This document shows, piece after piece, positions 9,786 through 18,885 of a stretch of DNA of 64,000 bases. The stretch covers positions 105,707-169,706 of the forward strand of contig NZ_JARXHY010000014.1 in assembly GCF_031127815.1 (NCBI RefSeq), written 5' to 3'. Each line of letters begins with the position of its first letter. The stretch's first letter is position 1. This DNA is from Pelagicoccus sp. SDUM812003. Its GTDB lineage: Bacteria > Verrucomicrobiota > Verrucomicrobiia > Opitutales > Opitutaceae. Both the position numbers and the translations under genes were made by a program. The notes under the pieces are model-generated. The model did not search any database. It worked only from the letters and a program-made list of their open reading frames with translations, and was not told the origin of the DNA.

Positions 9786-10397
9786 TTAGAAGCGGCTGTA
9801 GAACTCTACGATGAGCTGCTCGTTGATGCTTTGCTCGAGCTCTTCACGGTTCGGCAAGCGATTGACGGTACCGCGGAAAGCTTCGTCCTGACGGGTCATC
9901 CAGTCGGGTACGTTGCGCAGTCGATTCGCTTCCATGTTGCGAGTGGCGAGCTGACGGGAAGAGGTGGTATTGCGCACTTCAATCTCATCGCCTGGCTTTA
10001 CCTGGAAGCTAGGGATGTCGACCTTCTGACCATTCACCAGCACATGGCCGTGGTTTACGAACTGGCGGGACGCCTTGCGGGTCTTGGTGAAGCCAAGCAG
10101 GTAAACGATGCTATCCAAACGCGTCTCGAGGAGCTGAAGGAAGATGGTACCCGTCACCCCGCGCTGCGCCTTGGCGCGATCGAAGGTGCGACGGAACTGC
10201 TTTTCCATCAGACCGTACATGAAGCGCAGCTTCTGCTTTTCGCCCAAGCCGATCGAATACTCGGACTGCTTGCGACGCAGACGCGGACCGTGCTGGCCGG
10301 GTGGATAGTTGCGCTTTTCGAGAGACTTGTTGGAGCCGAAAATGGGCTGACCGAAACGTCTGCTGATCTTGGTAGTTGGACCGGTATAGCGAGCCAT
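9786..10397 (-). CDS. rpsD: 30S ribosomal protein S4
   Basis: Primary 16S rRNA binder that nucleates 30S assembly. The 203 residues have the S4 RNA-binding domain (RLDSIVYLLGFTKTRKASRQFVNHGHVLVNGQKV). There is no cysteine at the N-terminus, so it is the zinc-free form. Located rpsK-rpsD-rpoA. In E. coli S4 represses its own alpha operon; no equivalent pseudoknot could be identified here by eye. Confidence 0.97.
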   Translation of the reverse strand: MARYTGPTTKISRRFGQPIFGSNKSLEKRNYPPGQHGPRLRRKQSEYSIGLGEKQKLRFMYGLMEKQFRRTFDRAKAQRGVTGTIFLQLLETRLDSIVYLLGFTKTRKASRQFVNHGHVLVNGQKVDIPSFQVKPGDEIEVRNTTSSRQLATRNMEANRLRNVPDWMTRQDEAFRGTVNRLPNREELEQSINEQLIVEFYSRF

Positions 10398-10443
10398 GAG
10401 ATCTAGATATAAAGATTAACGATTGATGCGAACGCCATGCGCA

Positions 10444-10968
10444 CTAGACGCGGCGACGCTTGGGTGGACGGCAGCCGTTGTGAGGAATGGGAGTGGAGTC
10501 CGTGATGGAAGAGATCTCCAAGCCGAGAGTCTGGAAGGCGCGGATCGCGGAATCGCGGCCCATGCCAGGACCCTTCACTTCGATGTACACTTCCTTCAGG
10601 CCGTGGGCCATGGCGGCCTTGGCCGCGTTCTGGGCGACGACCTGAGCAGCGTAGGCGGTGGACTTGCGAGAGCCGCGGAAGTTCATCTTGCCCGCGCTCG
10701 CCCACGAAACGGTGTTACCCTTGAGGTCGGTGATGGTGACGATGGTATTGTTGAACGTAGCGCTCACCTTGGCGATGCCGGTGGTGACGTTCTTGCTACC
10801 CTTCGCTTTGCGAATCTTGAGATCGCCGATTTCTTCCTTAAGAAGATCCTGAGCGGTTGGTTGCTTCTTAACACCACCAACAAGCTCTTCGACCGCTTCC
10901 GCAGCCTTCGCTTCCCCTTCGGGAGCTTCCTTCACTTCTTCTTCAGCTTGAACGTTTTCTTCAGCCAT
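10444..10968 (-). CDS. rpsK: 30S ribosomal protein S11 with acidic N-terminal extension
   Basis: S11 of the 30S platform. The core, from about residue 46 ([30 protein letters not shown]) to the end ([13 protein letters not shown]), is standard and about 129 residues. The full protein is 174 residues because of a 45-residue N-terminal extension rich in Glu, Ala and Val ([20 protein letters not shown]...). The ATG at 10968 is 19 bases after the rpsM stop, which supports the long form. Confidence 0.95.
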   Translation of the reverse strand: MAEENVQAEEEVKEAPEGEAKAAEAVEELVGGVKKQPTAQDLLKEEIGDLKIRKAKGSKNVTTGIAKVSATFNNTIVTITDLKGNTVSWASAGKMNFRGSRKSTAYAAQVVAQNAAKAAMAHGLKEVYIEVKGPGMGRDSAIRAFQTLGLEISSITDSTPIPHNGCRPPKRRRV

Positions 10969-10987
10969 GACTAATAGTTCCTATCTT

Positions 10988-11359
10988 CTACTTGCGGAGC
11001 GAGCCCACGGTCTTGAGTTTGCCCTTGCGGGTGCGGGCATTGGTCTTGGTACGCTGACCACGAACCGGCAGACCACGACGATGACGCAGTCCGCGATAGC
11101 AATTGATCGCCTGGAGACGCTTCATGCTAGCGGTGAGTTCGCGACGAAGATCGCCTTCGACGACGAACTGAAGCTCTTGGATCTTCGCCATGATCGCGTT
11201 GATCTGCTCTTCGTTCAGCTCCTTGGCGCGCATGTCCGGATCGATGCCGGTTTCCGCGAGGATTCTCTTGGAGCGGGTTGGGCCAATTCCGTAAATGTAA
11301 CGGAGAGAGTACTCGAGCTTCTTATTGGCTGGAATGTCTACGCCTAGGATACGTGGCAT
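10988..11359 (-). CDS. rpsM: 30S ribosomal protein S13
   Basis: S13 of the 30S head, contacting the P-site tRNA and the 50S subunit. The 123 residues have the usual start [26 protein letters not shown] and the basic end [20 protein letters not shown]. It is separated from secY by 173 bases, where many bacteria carry rpmJ and sometimes infA, adk or map; none is found here. Confidence 0.98.
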   Translation of the reverse strand: MPRILGVDIPANKKLEYSLRYIYGIGPTRSKRILAETGIDPDMRAKELNEEQINAIMAKIQELQFVVEGDLRRELTASMKRLQAINCYRGLRHRRGLPVRGQRTKTNARTRKGKLKTVGSLRK

Positions 11360-11532
11360 GGTGTTCTAGCAAGTTTTTGGTTAAAAAGTGTTTGTGAATT
11401 GTGAAGCGTCAGAGACGCGCGATTTGAGCGAATGCCCGAGATACGAAAAGAGGGGGGACGAATTTCAGCCGTGCGCGAGGCGCAAGGAAAAAAGAGCAAC
11501 GAAATGACCCCTCATAATCATAAAGTAAAGAA
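11360..11532 (-). other. secY-rpsM intergenic region without rpmJ
   Basis: This 173-base gap inside the ribosomal block contains no L36 reading frame: the Cys-rich pattern of L36 is absent in all minus frames. The longest ATG frame would give an 18-residue peptide. The region starts AT-rich just after secY (TTTACTTTATGATTATGA), which could hold an internal promoter for rpsM-rplQ, but I cannot place -35 and -10 boxes with confidence. Confidence 0.4.
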
Positions 11533-13038
11533 TTAATTTGTTGCGTATTGCAGGAAATAAGCGATCAGGCCGACTGCTCCGATTCCCAAAACGACTGCGT
11601 AGAGCATTCCGACGTTCTTGAGATCGGTCGCCTCGCCGAGAGCGCTCTGGGCGCCGCGGGTTTGGCTGCGCCCGCGGATGCGTCCCTTTTTCAGGAACCC
11701 GTCGTAGTGACGCTGCAGCAAGTGAGTTTCGATCTGCTTCATGGTGTCGAGAGCGACACCGACCGTGATAAGCATTCCGGTACCGCCAAAGAAGATGGCC
11801 ACTCGCATCGGAATGTCGTAAGCAAAAAGAAGCACATCCGGGAAAACGGAGATGATCGTCAGGAAGATCGCCCCTGCGAGCGTCAAGCGAGTCATCACGA
11901 AGTCGAGGAACTTGGCAGTGGGCTGGCCAGGGCGAACGCCCGGCACGTACCCGCCGTACTTCTTGAGGTCGTCAGCGATCTGGATCGGGCGAAACATCAC
12001 GGAAACCCAGAAGTAGCTGAAGAAAAGAATCATCAAACCGAAGACCACGTAGTAGGTGACCGAACCGCGCACCAGGTAGTTCGCCACGTCCACCAACCAA
12101 GGCAGGTCGAGAGCGGCTCCAATCTGCGAGATGATCTGCTGCGGAAACGCCAGCAAGGCCGAGGCGAAAATGACCGGCATCACACCGGAGTAGTTGACCT
12201 TAAGCGGCATGAACGAGCTCTGCCCGCCATACACTTTGCGACCTACCACCCGCTTGGCGTACTGCACTGGAATCTTGCGCACCGCTTGGATGACCATGAT
12301 CAGGCCCGCGGTGACCACCAGCAACAGAGCGGCGAGCAGAATACCATGGCCGAACACCAGCTTTTGCACGCCTACCGGACCGAAGAACAAGTCGTAGGTC
12401 GCCTGAGCCGCTCCAGGGAGGTCGGCAATGATGCCCACCGTGATCAAAATAGAGATACCGTTGCCAATGCCCAGCTTGGTGATCTGCTCCCCGATCCACA
12501 TCAGCAGCACCGTCCCCGCTGTGAGGAAGATGGTCGAGGTGATCAGGAACCAAATCTTGTCGATGATGACGATCTGCCCGTAGACGTCAGTGGAGAAGCC
12601 CTGGAACAAGGTGCCCGGATTCTGCAAACCGAGAATCAGCAGCACCGCCTGGACGGCGCAGATGACTACGGTAGCGTATCGGGTGTATTGATTGAGCTTC
12701 TGACGTCCGGACTCCCCTTCCTGCTGCAATCGAGCCAGGGCCGGAAAGACGGCCCCCATCAACTGGAATATGATGGACGCCGAGATGTACGGCATGATGC
12801 CCAGCGCGAACACCGCGCCGCGCAGAAAGGCGCCACCGGTGAACATGTTGTACAGCCCCACCAAACTGCCTCCGCCGGACGCGGTCTGCTCCGCGAAGTA
12901 ATCCTGAAGCGGTTTCATGTCGAGACCGGGCAACGGGATGTTGGCGCCGATTCGAGCGATGAAGAGCAACGAGAGCATCATGAAGATGCGCTGGCGAAGC
13001 TCAGGGATCTTAAGACAGTTGGTGAACGCGGAAAGCAT
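11533..13038 (-). CDS. secY: Preprotein translocase subunit SecY with extra C-terminal segment
   Basis: Channel-forming subunit of the Sec translocon. The 501 residues exceed the usual 430-450. The standard part is complete: the plug and pore region, the loop RQKLNQYTRYATV, the cytoplasmic loops and the end QIETHLLQRHYDGFLKKGRIRGR. About 50 more residues follow, with a linker (SQTRGAQSALGEATDLKN) and one additional hydrophobic helix (VGMLYAVVLGIGAVGLIAYFL). It lies in its usual place after rplO. SecE is encoded separately at 47766-47969. Confidence 0.96.
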   Translation of the reverse strand: MLSAFTNCLKIPELRQRIFMMLSLLFIARIGANIPLPGLDMKPLQDYFAEQTASGGGSLVGLYNMFTGGAFLRGAVFALGIMPYISASIIFQLMGAVFPALARLQQEGESGRQKLNQYTRYATVVICAVQAVLLILGLQNPGTLFQGFSTDVYGQIVIIDKIWFLITSTIFLTAGTVLLMWIGEQITKLGIGNGISILITVGIIADLPGAAQATYDLFFGPVGVQKLVFGHGILLAALLLVVTAGLIMVIQAVRKIPVQYAKRVVGRKVYGGQSSFMPLKVNYSGVMPVIFASALLAFPQQIISQIGAALDLPWLVDVANYLVRGSVTYYVVFGLMILFFSYFWVSVMFRPIQIADDLKKYGGYVPGVRPGQPTAKFLDFVMTRLTLAGAIFLTIISVFPDVLLFAYDIPMRVAIFFGGTGMLITVGVALDTMKQIETHLLQRHYDGFLKKGRIRGRSQTRGAQSALGEATDLKNVGMLYAVVLGIGAVGLIAYFLQYATN

Positions 13039-13071
13039 GCCTAGGGGAGTGGGAGTGTCTGAGAAAAAACC

Positions 13072-13524
13072 TTAAGAGGCTGCGACGATCGCCTCGCCGC
13101 CGGCCTTCTCGATCTTTTCCTTAGCGGATGCGGAGAACTTGTCTGCCGAGATCTTGATCGCTTTGCTCAGTTCGCCCTCGCCGAGGATTTTGAGAGGCTT
13201 GTCGTTCAAGCGAACCAGACCGGCGACCGCCAGCGCGTCGCGATCAACCACCTCGACCGAATCGTCTATCTTGGAGAGGTCGCCAACGTTCACGGTTTCG
13301 TATTCGGTGCGGAAGTTCTTGTTGTTGAAGCCGCGAATCGGAAGACGGCGGAAGATTGGCATCTGACCGCCTTCGAAGCCGATGCGGATGCTGCCGCCGG
13401 AGCGAGCGGTCTGGCCCTTGCCGCCGCGACCGGAAGTCTTACCGTGACCTCCGCCTTCGCCGCAACCGACGCGCTTGCGACGATGCGTGGCGCCTTTTAC
13501 ATTAGATAGTTTGTGGAGTCTCAT
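13072..13524 (-). CDS. rplO: 50S ribosomal protein L15
   Basis: L15, a large-subunit assembly protein with a Gly/Arg-rich N-terminal arm (RKRVGCGEGGGHGKTSGRGGKGQ, shown in part). I chose the ATG at 13524 (150 residues, MRLHKLSNVKG) because a strong GGAAGGA lies 8 bases upstream and it matches the family start. An in-frame ATG at 13557 would overlap rpsE. L30 (rpmD), normally between rpsE and rplO, is missing: only 25 bases separate the two genes. Confidence 0.96.
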   Translation of the reverse strand: MRLHKLSNVKGATHRRKRVGCGEGGGHGKTSGRGGKGQTARSGGSIRIGFEGGQMPIFRRLPIRGFNNKNFRTEYETVNVGDLSKIDDSVEVVDRDALAVAGLVRLNDKPLKILGEGELSKAIKISADKFSASAKEKIEKAGGEAIVAAS

Positions 13525-13549
13525 TGTGAGGGTTCCTTCCAAATTGGGT

Positions 13550-14119
13550 TTAGCCACGAAGACGCTTATAGTCTTCGTAGGTCTTGAGCTTCTTGAGACC
13601 GTCGAGCGTAGCGAGGACGATCGCGTTTGGATTGTTGGAGCCGAGGGACTTGGTGAGCACGTTCTGCACGCCAGCCGCTTCGAGCACGGCGCGAACGCCG
13701 CCGCCGGCGATGATGCCGGTACCGGTGGTGGCTGGACGTAGGAGAACCTTGCCGCCGTCGAATTCGCCCAGCACCTCGTGCGGGATGGTGTCGCCCTTGA
13801 GCTTCACCGGCTGGAGCAGCTTGCGGGCTTGCTCGGTGCCCTTGCGGATCGCTTCGGGAACTTCGTTGGCCTTGCCGTAGCCGATGCCGACCTGCCCCTC
13901 CTGGTCGCCTGCGACCACCAGAGCGGAGAAACTGAAGCGACGGCCACCCTTAACGACCTTGGCGCAACGATTGATGAAGACCACCTTCTCGGTGATGTTG
14001 TCGTCTTCCTTCTCTTCGCGGCGGTTGTCGCGACGACCGCGAGGGCCACGCGGACCACGGGGGCTGTTGCCTCCACGAGGGTTGCCACCACGGTTTTGAT
14101 TTTGCTGTGAAGTCATCAT
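13550..14119 (-). CDS. rpsE: 30S ribosomal protein S5 with Gly/Arg-rich N-terminus
   Basis: S5 helps decoding accuracy and helicase activity at the mRNA entry channel. I place the start at the ATG at 14119 (189 residues, [12 protein letters not shown]...); a second ATG follows at 14116. Longer in-frame starts lie inside rplR and are unlikely. About 40 residues of Gly, Arg, Asn and Pro (RGGN and [10 protein letters not shown] patterns) and an acidic patch precede the S5 core ([28 protein letters not shown]). The rplR stop is only 7 bases upstream. Confidence 0.94.
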   Translation of the reverse strand: MMTSQQNQNRGGNPRGGNSPRGPRGPRGRRDNRREEKEDDNITEKVVFINRCAKVVKGGRRFSFSALVVAGDQEGQVGIGYGKANEVPEAIRKGTEQARKLLQPVKLKGDTIPHEVLGEFDGGKVLLRPATTGTGIIAGGGVRAVLEAAGVQNVLTKSLGSNNPNAIVLATLDGLKKLKTYEDYKRLRG

Positions 14120-14126
14120 AGGGCTA

Positions 14127-14489
14127 TTAGAAGTTGAGGCCTGCTTCGCGAGCGGCGTCTGCGAATGTTTTAACACAACCGTGGTACTTGCGGCCGTTGC
14201 GGTCGAATACCACCTTCTCGATGCCGGCTGCCTTGGCCTTTTCGCCGAACGCCTTGCCGAGAGCGGCTGCTCCAGCGGAGTTCGCCTTGAGGTTCTGCTC
14301 GCGCAGCTCCTTGCCCAAAGTGGAGACGAAAGCGAGGGTCGCGCCCTGCTCGTCGTCGATGGCCTGAGCGTAGATGTGCTTGTTGCTGAGGTGAAGGCTG
14401 AGTCTCGGGCGCTCTGGCGTGCCGACAACCTTGCGGCGAATGCGCCAGCGGCGCTTCTGAGCGAGCTCGTTTTTCTTTTGAATTTTCAT
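14127..14489 (-). CDS. rplR: 50S ribosomal protein L18
   Basis: L18, part of the 5S rRNA complex with L5. The 120 residues have a basic N-terminal arm ([30 protein letters not shown]) and the usual end ([14 protein letters not shown]). Typical length and position between rplF and rpsE. Confidence 0.97.
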   Translation of the reverse strand: MKIQKKNELAQKRRWRIRRKVVGTPERPRLSLHLSNKHIYAQAIDDEQGATLAFVSTLGKELREQNLKANSAGAAALGKAFGEKAKAAGIEKVVFDRNGRKYHGCVKTFADAAREAGLNF

Positions 14490-14537
14490 CTGGTAACTCT
14501 CTTTCCTGAGTTAGCTGTTCAAGCTAAGCCGGTCCTA

Positions 14538-15071
14538 TTAGACAGACTTGCCCTCCTTGCGGATTACGTGTTCGCCAACGATGCGAACGCCCTTGCCCTT
14601 GTAAGGCTCTGCAGGAGCGAACTTCTTGATGGAAGCCGCAGCCTGGCCGACCATGTGCTTGTCGATGCCGGAAACCTTCAGCTTGGTGCTGCCATCCATG
14701 GTGATGGTGACGCCTTCGGGCACTTCGTAGTCGATGTCGTGAGAGAAGCCTAGCTTCAGGTTGAGGACCTTGCCCTTCAGGTTAGCTCCGAAACCGACGC
14801 CATTGATCTCCAAGTCCTTGGAGTAGCCTTCGACCACGCCTTGCACCATGTTCGCGACGATGGAACGGGCGGTGCCGTACATGGAGTTGGCGAAGCGGGT
14901 GCTGTCCGCCGGGCTGACCTTGATCTCGTTGTCTTCAACAACGAACGAGGCCGCTGCGTTGAAAGTCTTTTCTAGCTTTCCCTTGGGTCCTTCCACCTTG
15001 ACGGTATTTCCGTCGACGGCGACCTTGACGCCAGCTGGGATAGCAACTGGTAGTTTACCGATTCTGCTCAT
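14538..15071 (-). CDS. rplF: 50S ribosomal protein L6
   Basis: L6 of the large subunit, near the sarcin-ricin loop and the factor-binding site. The 177 residues contain the duplicated alpha/beta domains and start MSRIGKLPVAIPAGVKV. The C-terminal EPYKGKGVRIVGEHVIRKEGKS is the family signature. Position and length are standard. Confidence 0.97.
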   Translation of the reverse strand: MSRIGKLPVAIPAGVKVAVDGNTVKVEGPKGKLEKTFNAAASFVVEDNEIKVSPADSTRFANSMYGTARSIVANMVQGVVEGYSKDLEINGVGFGANLKGKVLNLKLGFSHDIDYEVPEGVTITMDGSTKLKVSGIDKHMVGQAAASIKKFAPAEPYKGKGVRIVGEHVIRKEGKSV

Positions 15072-15086
15072 TGCGGATGTCCTTTC

Positions 15087-15482
15087 TTACCAAACGTTGC
15101 AGATGAGCTCGCCGCCGAGCTTGTTGCGGCGGGCGTCGCGGTCCTTCATCACGCCCTTAGGGGTGGTGAGGATGCAGACTCCGAGGCCGTTGAGAACGCG
15201 GGGGATGTCGCTGCTTTTAGCGTAGAGGCGAAGTCCCGGCTTGGAGACGCGCTCGATGCCGTTGATGGAGGGCTCGCCGTCCACGTACTTGAGGCCAATT
15301 TCGAGGGTCTTGTGCCCCTTTTCGTCCTGGCCTTCCTTCACTTCCTTGACGAAACCTTCGTCGAGGAGAATTTTGGCGATGGCCGCCTTGAGCTTCGAAT
15401 GCGGGGCCACGCAGATGTCCTTGTTGGCCGCCGACGCATTACGAACGCGCGTTAAGAAGTCGCTGATTGGATCAGTGTGCAT
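15087..15482 (-). CDS. rpsH: 30S ribosomal protein S8
   Basis: S8 binds the central domain of 16S rRNA, and in E. coli represses the spc operon. The 131 residues start MHTDPISDFLTRVRNASAANK and end with GVMKDRDARRNKLGGELICNVW, the rRNA-binding signature. It is 15 bases upstream of rplF. A 114-base gap to rpsN is longer than the neighbouring spacers. Confidence 0.97.
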   Translation of the reverse strand: MHTDPISDFLTRVRNASAANKDICVAPHSKLKAAIAKILLDEGFVKEVKEGQDEKGHKTLEIGLKYVDGEPSINGIERVSKPGLRLYAKSSDIPRVLNGLGVCILTTPKGVMKDRDARRNKLGGELICNVW

Positions 15483-15596
15483 ACTTGATTAATTGGTTGA
15501 AGAGCCGAGCGATATCCAAACTCCCGGCTCGAGGTGTACTTTTGAAAGAAGCGGAGGATTTGATCGGGTTTTATCGATTCGTCAATGATGAAGCGA

Positions 15597-15902
15597 CTAC
15601 CAGGACGACTTCGTCACGCCCGGGATCTTTCCTTGGAGGGCGAGCTCGCGGAAAGTGAGGCGGGAAAGTCCGTAGCGGCGCAGGTAGGCGCGAGGACGGC
15701 CGGTGACATTGCAACGGTTCTTGATGCGTACCGGGGAGGAGTTGCGCGGCAGCTTGCAGAGCTTGCGCTGCGCTTCGTAGAATTCTTCGTCGGTGCTGTC
15801 CGGGCTGGCGAGGATCGCCTTGAGGGTCGCGCGCTTTTCGGCGTACTTGGCGACGAGACGTTCGCGCTTCTTGTTGCGGGCAATTGATGATTTCTTAGCC
15901 AT
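15597..15902 (-). CDS. rpsN: 30S ribosomal protein S14, long zinc-free form
   Basis: S14 of the 30S head. I use the ATG at 15902 ([16 protein letters not shown], 101 residues). The in-frame extension further upstream overlaps rplE and has no family match. The 101-residue length and the absence of the CxxC pairs mark it as the C-minus long form, with [20 protein letters not shown] as signature. Confidence 0.96.
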   Translation of the reverse strand: MAKKSSIARNKKRERLVAKYAEKRATLKAILASPDSTDEEFYEAQRKLCKLPRNSSPVRIKNRCNVTGRPRAYLRRYGLSRLTFRELALQGKIPGVTKSSW

Positions 15903-15919
15903 ATGTCTAAAATGCGGGA

Positions 15920-16498
15920 TTAAGCTGCGGTTTCCTCTGTCTTCTTTTCCTGCTTGCGGAACGGCATGCCGAGCAGGGTGAGCAGCTCCTTGCCTTCCTC
16001 GTTGGTCTTTGCGGTGGTGACGATGGTGAACTCGAGACCGGACTGGTACTTCACGCTGTCGGTATTGATTTCCGGGAAGATCGTCAGGTCGGTGATGCCG
16101 AGGGAGTAGTTTCCGTTTCCGTCGAAGCGGGAATGCACCCCACGGAAGTCGCGAATGGAGGGAAGACCGACCGCGAGCAAGCGATAGAGGAAGTCCCACA
16201 TGCGAGCGCCACGGAGCGTGACCTTGCAGCCGATGGGCATGCCTTCGCGGAGCTTGAAGTTCGCGATGCTCTTGCGAGCGTAGGTGCGAACGGCAGCCTG
16301 GCCGGCGATGGCGCTGAGGTTCTTAACCGCCTCTTCGAGGACGGACTTGTCTGCGGAAGCGTTCACGCCGATGTTCAGAACGACCTTTTCGATCTGAGGG
16401 ATCTGCATGTCGTTCGTGTAGCCGAGGGCCTTCTTGAGGCCTGGGGCGACCACATCGCTGTAGTACTTCTTGAGTGCTGGAGTTTCTTGAGAGCTCAT
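15920..16498 (-). CDS. rplE: 50S ribosomal protein L5
   Basis: L5 binds 5S rRNA and contacts the P-site tRNA. The 192 residues include [33 protein letters not shown] (in part) and [20 protein letters not shown]. The C-terminus is slightly extended ([12 protein letters not shown]). Lies between rplX and rpsN as usual. Confidence 0.97.
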   Translation of the reverse strand: MSSQETPALKKYYSDVVAPGLKKALGYTNDMQIPQIEKVVLNIGVNASADKSVLEEAVKNLSAIAGQAAVRTYARKSIANFKLREGMPIGCKVTLRGARMWDFLYRLLAVGLPSIRDFRGVHSRFDGNGNYSLGITDLTIFPEINTDSVKYQSGLEFTIVTTAKTNEEGKELLTLLGMPFRKQEKKTEETAA

Positions 16499-16576
16499 TG
16501 GTTTTTACGTATCCGGATTTCCGACCCGAATATCTTGGTTCTCGGTGTCTTGTTTAGACGGAGTTTATAATAGTGG

Positions 16577-16828
16577 TTACTTGGAGCGACGGGCGTCCCA
16601 CTTGGTGGCGGCCATCAGATTGGAGACGTGGATGGAGCCTTCGCGTTCGACGATGGCGCCTTCCGGCTTCTCTTCCGACTTCTTCTCGTGACGCTTGATC
16701 ATCATCAAGCCTTCGACGATGGCGCGGTCCTTCTTGGGGAGCAGCTGCAGCACCTTGCCGCGCTTGCCCTTTTCCTTGCCAGTGAGGACGATCACTTCGT
16801 CGCCCTTTTTGATGTGTGTCTTAGCCAT
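16577..16828 (-). CDS. rplX: 50S ribosomal protein L24
   Basis: L24, an assembly initiator near the tunnel exit. The 83 residues have the KOW motif (KKGDEVIVLTGKEKGKRGKVL) and SIHVSNLMAATKWDARRSK at the end. Shorter than the E. coli protein but within the family range. It follows rplN with only 2 bases between. Confidence 0.97.
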   Translation of the reverse strand: MAKTHIKKGDEVIVLTGKEKGKRGKVLQLLPKKDRAIVEGLMMIKRHEKKSEEKPEGAIVEREGSIHVSNLMAATKWDARRSK

Positions 16829-16830
16829 CT

Positions 16831-17196
16831 TTAGAGTACCTCCGGAGCGAGGGATACGATCTTCATGAACTTCTTGTTACGGAGTTCGCGAGCCACTGGG
16901 CCGAAGATGCGGGTTCCCTTTGGGTTGCCGTTGTTGTCGAGAATCACGATGGCGTTGGAGTCGAAGCGCAGGTAGCTGCCATCCTTGCGACGGATGGGAG
17001 CCTTGGTGCGAACGACCACGGCCTTCACGACGGTCCCCTTCTTCACGGAGGAGTCGACGGAGGCTTCCTTGATGTTGACGACGATAACGTCGCCCACGCC
17101 AGCGGTTTTCTTGTTCTGTCCGAGACGGCGGATCATGTGAGCGCTCTTGGCGCCGGTGTTGTCCGCGATCTGTAGTGATGAACGTAGTTGAATCAT
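16831..17196 (-). CDS. rplN: 50S ribosomal protein L14
   Basis: L14 lies at the subunit interface. The 121 residues start [17 protein letters not shown] and carry the family signature [20 protein letters not shown] and [13 protein letters not shown]. Standard length and position between rpsQ and rplX. Confidence 0.98.
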   Translation of the reverse strand: MIQLRSSLQIADNTGAKSAHMIRRLGQNKKTAGVGDVIVVNIKEASVDSSVKKGTVVKAVVVRTKAPIRRKDGSYLRFDSNAIVILDNNGNPKGTRIFGPVARELRNKKFMKIVSLAPEVL

Positions 17197-17216
17197 GGTT
17201 TGCTGACCTCTCTATG

Positions 17217-17552
17217 CTATGCTTCGACGCCGGATTCCGCTGCGTGGGCTTCCTGTTCCGCTTCCACTTCGGCGAGCGTCTTCTTGCCGAGCATCGGAGC
17301 GCGCTCGATCACGCTGACCAGACGCCAGCGCTTGAGGCGGCTGATGGGGCGAGTTTCCATGATCTCCACCTTGTCGCCGAGGCGAGCGGTGTTTTCTTCG
17401 TCATGGACGTGAACGACGGTCTTGCGGTTGATCACCTTGCGATAGCGCGGGTGAGGAATCTTGTAGCTGTAGGTCACCTTGATGGACTTGTTGCCCATGA
17501 CGCTGGTGACCATGCCGATGAGGTCTTTTCTGCTGTTACGTGAATTTTCCAT
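17217..17552 (-). CDS. rpsQ: 30S ribosomal protein S17
   Basis: S17, a primary rRNA binder of the 30S body with an OB fold. The core (RKDLIGMVTSVMGNKSIKVTYSYKIPHPRYRKVINR, in part) is standard. At 111 residues it is longer than the usual 80-90, because of a C-terminal Glu/Ala tail (EVEAEQEAHAAESGVEA). Confidence 0.96.
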   Translation of the reverse strand: MENSRNSRKDLIGMVTSVMGNKSIKVTYSYKIPHPRYRKVINRKTVVHVHDEENTARLGDKVEIMETRPISRLKRWRLVSVIERAPMLGKKTLAEVEAEQEAHAAESGVEA

Positions 17553-17575
17553 AGCCTTGTTTTACCGGGTATAGG

Positions 17576-17782
17576 TTAGGCAGTCTGCTTTTCGGCTTTC
17601 AGCTTTTGGGAGCGAATGGTTTCCATGCGAGCGATGTCCTTGCGCAGGGCAGTGATCTCATGGGTCTTCTCTACTTGGCCAGTCTGCTTCTTGAGACGGA
17701 GTTCGAGGAGCTGCTCGCGAGAGTCGCGGGCCTTCTTCTCGAGCTCTGCAAGGGAAAGTTCTCTGATGTCTTTGGTCTTCAT
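17576..17782 (-). CDS. rpmC: 50S ribosomal protein L29
   Basis: L29, a small helical-hairpin protein at the tunnel exit that helps bind SRP and trigger factor. The 68 residues [17 protein letters not shown]...[16 protein letters not shown] match the family in length and pattern. Located between rplP and rpsQ. Confidence 0.96.
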   Translation of the reverse strand: MKTKDIRELSLAELEKKARDSREQLLELRLKKQTGQVEKTHEITALRKDIARMETIRSQKLKAEKQTA

Positions 17783-17808
17783 TTCGATCGGTTTCCTTTC
17801 CGTGACGA

Positions 17809-18228
17809 TTAATCGCGATCGCGCTCGATGAAGCGCGTGCGGAACGGGATCTTGGCGTCCGCCAACGACATGGCTTGTCGAGCGACCGCGATGGGCACCC
17901 CGGCGAGCTCGAACAGGACGACGCCTGGCTTGACTGCGGCGACGTAGTGGTCGACCGGTCCCTTACCCTTACCCATACGGGTTTCGAGCGGCTTCTTGGT
18001 GATCGGCTTATGAGGGAAGACGCGGATCCAGAGTTTGCCCTTACGCTTCATGTGGCGAGTGATCGCGACACGAGCGGCTTCGATCTGACGGCCGGTGAAG
18101 TGGCCTCGGTCGAGGGCTTGGATAGCGAAATCGCCGAACGCGATGGTGTCGCCACCCTTCGCGTTTCCGCGAAGGCGACCCTTCATTACCTTACGGTACT
18201 TTGTACGTGATGGTGTTAGTGGTGGCAT
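17809..18228 (-). CDS. rplP: 50S ribosomal protein L16
   Basis: L16 contacts the A-site tRNA and the peptidyl-transferase region. The 139 residues include [40 protein letters not shown] and [19 protein letters not shown]. Standard length, start and context between rpsC and rpmC. Confidence 0.97.
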   Translation of the reverse strand: MPPLTPSRTKYRKVMKGRLRGNAKGGDTIAFGDFAIQALDRGHFTGRQIEAARVAITRHMKRKGKLWIRVFPHKPITKKPLETRMGKGKGPVDHYVAAVKPGVVLFELAGVPIAVARQAMSLADAKIPFRTRFIERDRD

Positions 18229-18247
18229 GGCTTGTTACCCTTTCCGC

Positions 18248-18871
18248 TTAGTCTTCCTTGTTGAATACCCAGCACTTGATACCGATGATTCCGTACACGG
18301 TGCTGGCTTCCGCTGTGCCGTAGTCGATGTCTTCGCGCAGCGTGTGCAGAGGCACGGAGCCCTGACGCTGAACTTCGGTGCGGGCGATGTCCGCGCCACC
18401 GAGACGGCCTGCGACTTGAATCTTGATTCCGTTGGCGCCGAGCGACATGGCCATCTGGACGGCCTTCTTCATGGCGCGACGGAACGAAATGCGACGCTCC
18501 AGCTGGAGGGCCACGTTCTCGGCGATGAGGGTGGCGTCGAGCTCGGGCTTCTTGACTTCCTGGATGTCGAGGAGGATCTCCTTGCCGGTGGCCTTGGAGA
18601 GCTCTTCCTTGATCTTCTCGATCTCCTGACCCTTGCGTCCGATGACGATACCTGGGCGGGCGGTGAAGATCTTGACGCGGACGCGAGCGGAAGCGCGCTC
18701 GATGAAGATGCGCGGCACGCTGGCGTACTTGAGCTTCTCCATCAGCTTGGTGCGGATGATGTGGTCCTCGTAGAGGGTGTCGGCGAAATCGTTCTTGCGT
18801 GCGAACCAGCGGGACTGCCAGTTGCGGTTAACGGCGAGACGGAATCCGATCGGATGTGTTTTTTGACCCAT
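18248..18871 (-). CDS. rpsC: 30S ribosomal protein S3
   Basis: S3 forms part of the mRNA entry tunnel. The 207 residues start [18 protein letters not shown] and contain the type II KH motif ([16 protein letters not shown]). The C-terminal domain includes [12 protein letters not shown] and [20 protein letters not shown] typical short S3 without a long C-terminal tail. Confidence 0.98.
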   Translation of the reverse strand: MGQKTHPIGFRLAVNRNWQSRWFARKNDFADTLYEDHIIRTKLMEKLKYASVPRIFIERASARVRVKIFTARPGIVIGRKGQEIEKIKEELSKATGKEILLDIQEVKKPELDATLIAENVALQLERRISFRRAMKKAVQMAMSLGANGIKIQVAGRLGGADIARTEVQRQGSVPLHTLREDIDYGTAEASTVYGIIGIKCWVFNKED

Positions 18872-18885
18872 GTGTAGTAATTCCT

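Noticed and set aside
11360..11532. Possible rpmJ (L36) between secY and rpsM
   Set aside because: All minus frames were read; none has the Cys/Lys/Arg pattern of L36.
11548..13044. Plus-strand open frame antisense to secY
   Set aside because: Asp/His/Arg-rich, no hydrophobic core or motif, and covers secY exactly.
13550..14428. 292-residue version of S5
   Set aside because: The extra 100 or so residues are translated from rplR in another frame; the ATG at 14119 after the rplR stop is the natural start.
15597..16199. 200-residue version of S14
   Set aside because: The upstream part overlaps rplE out of phase; the S14 family starts at the ATG at 15902.
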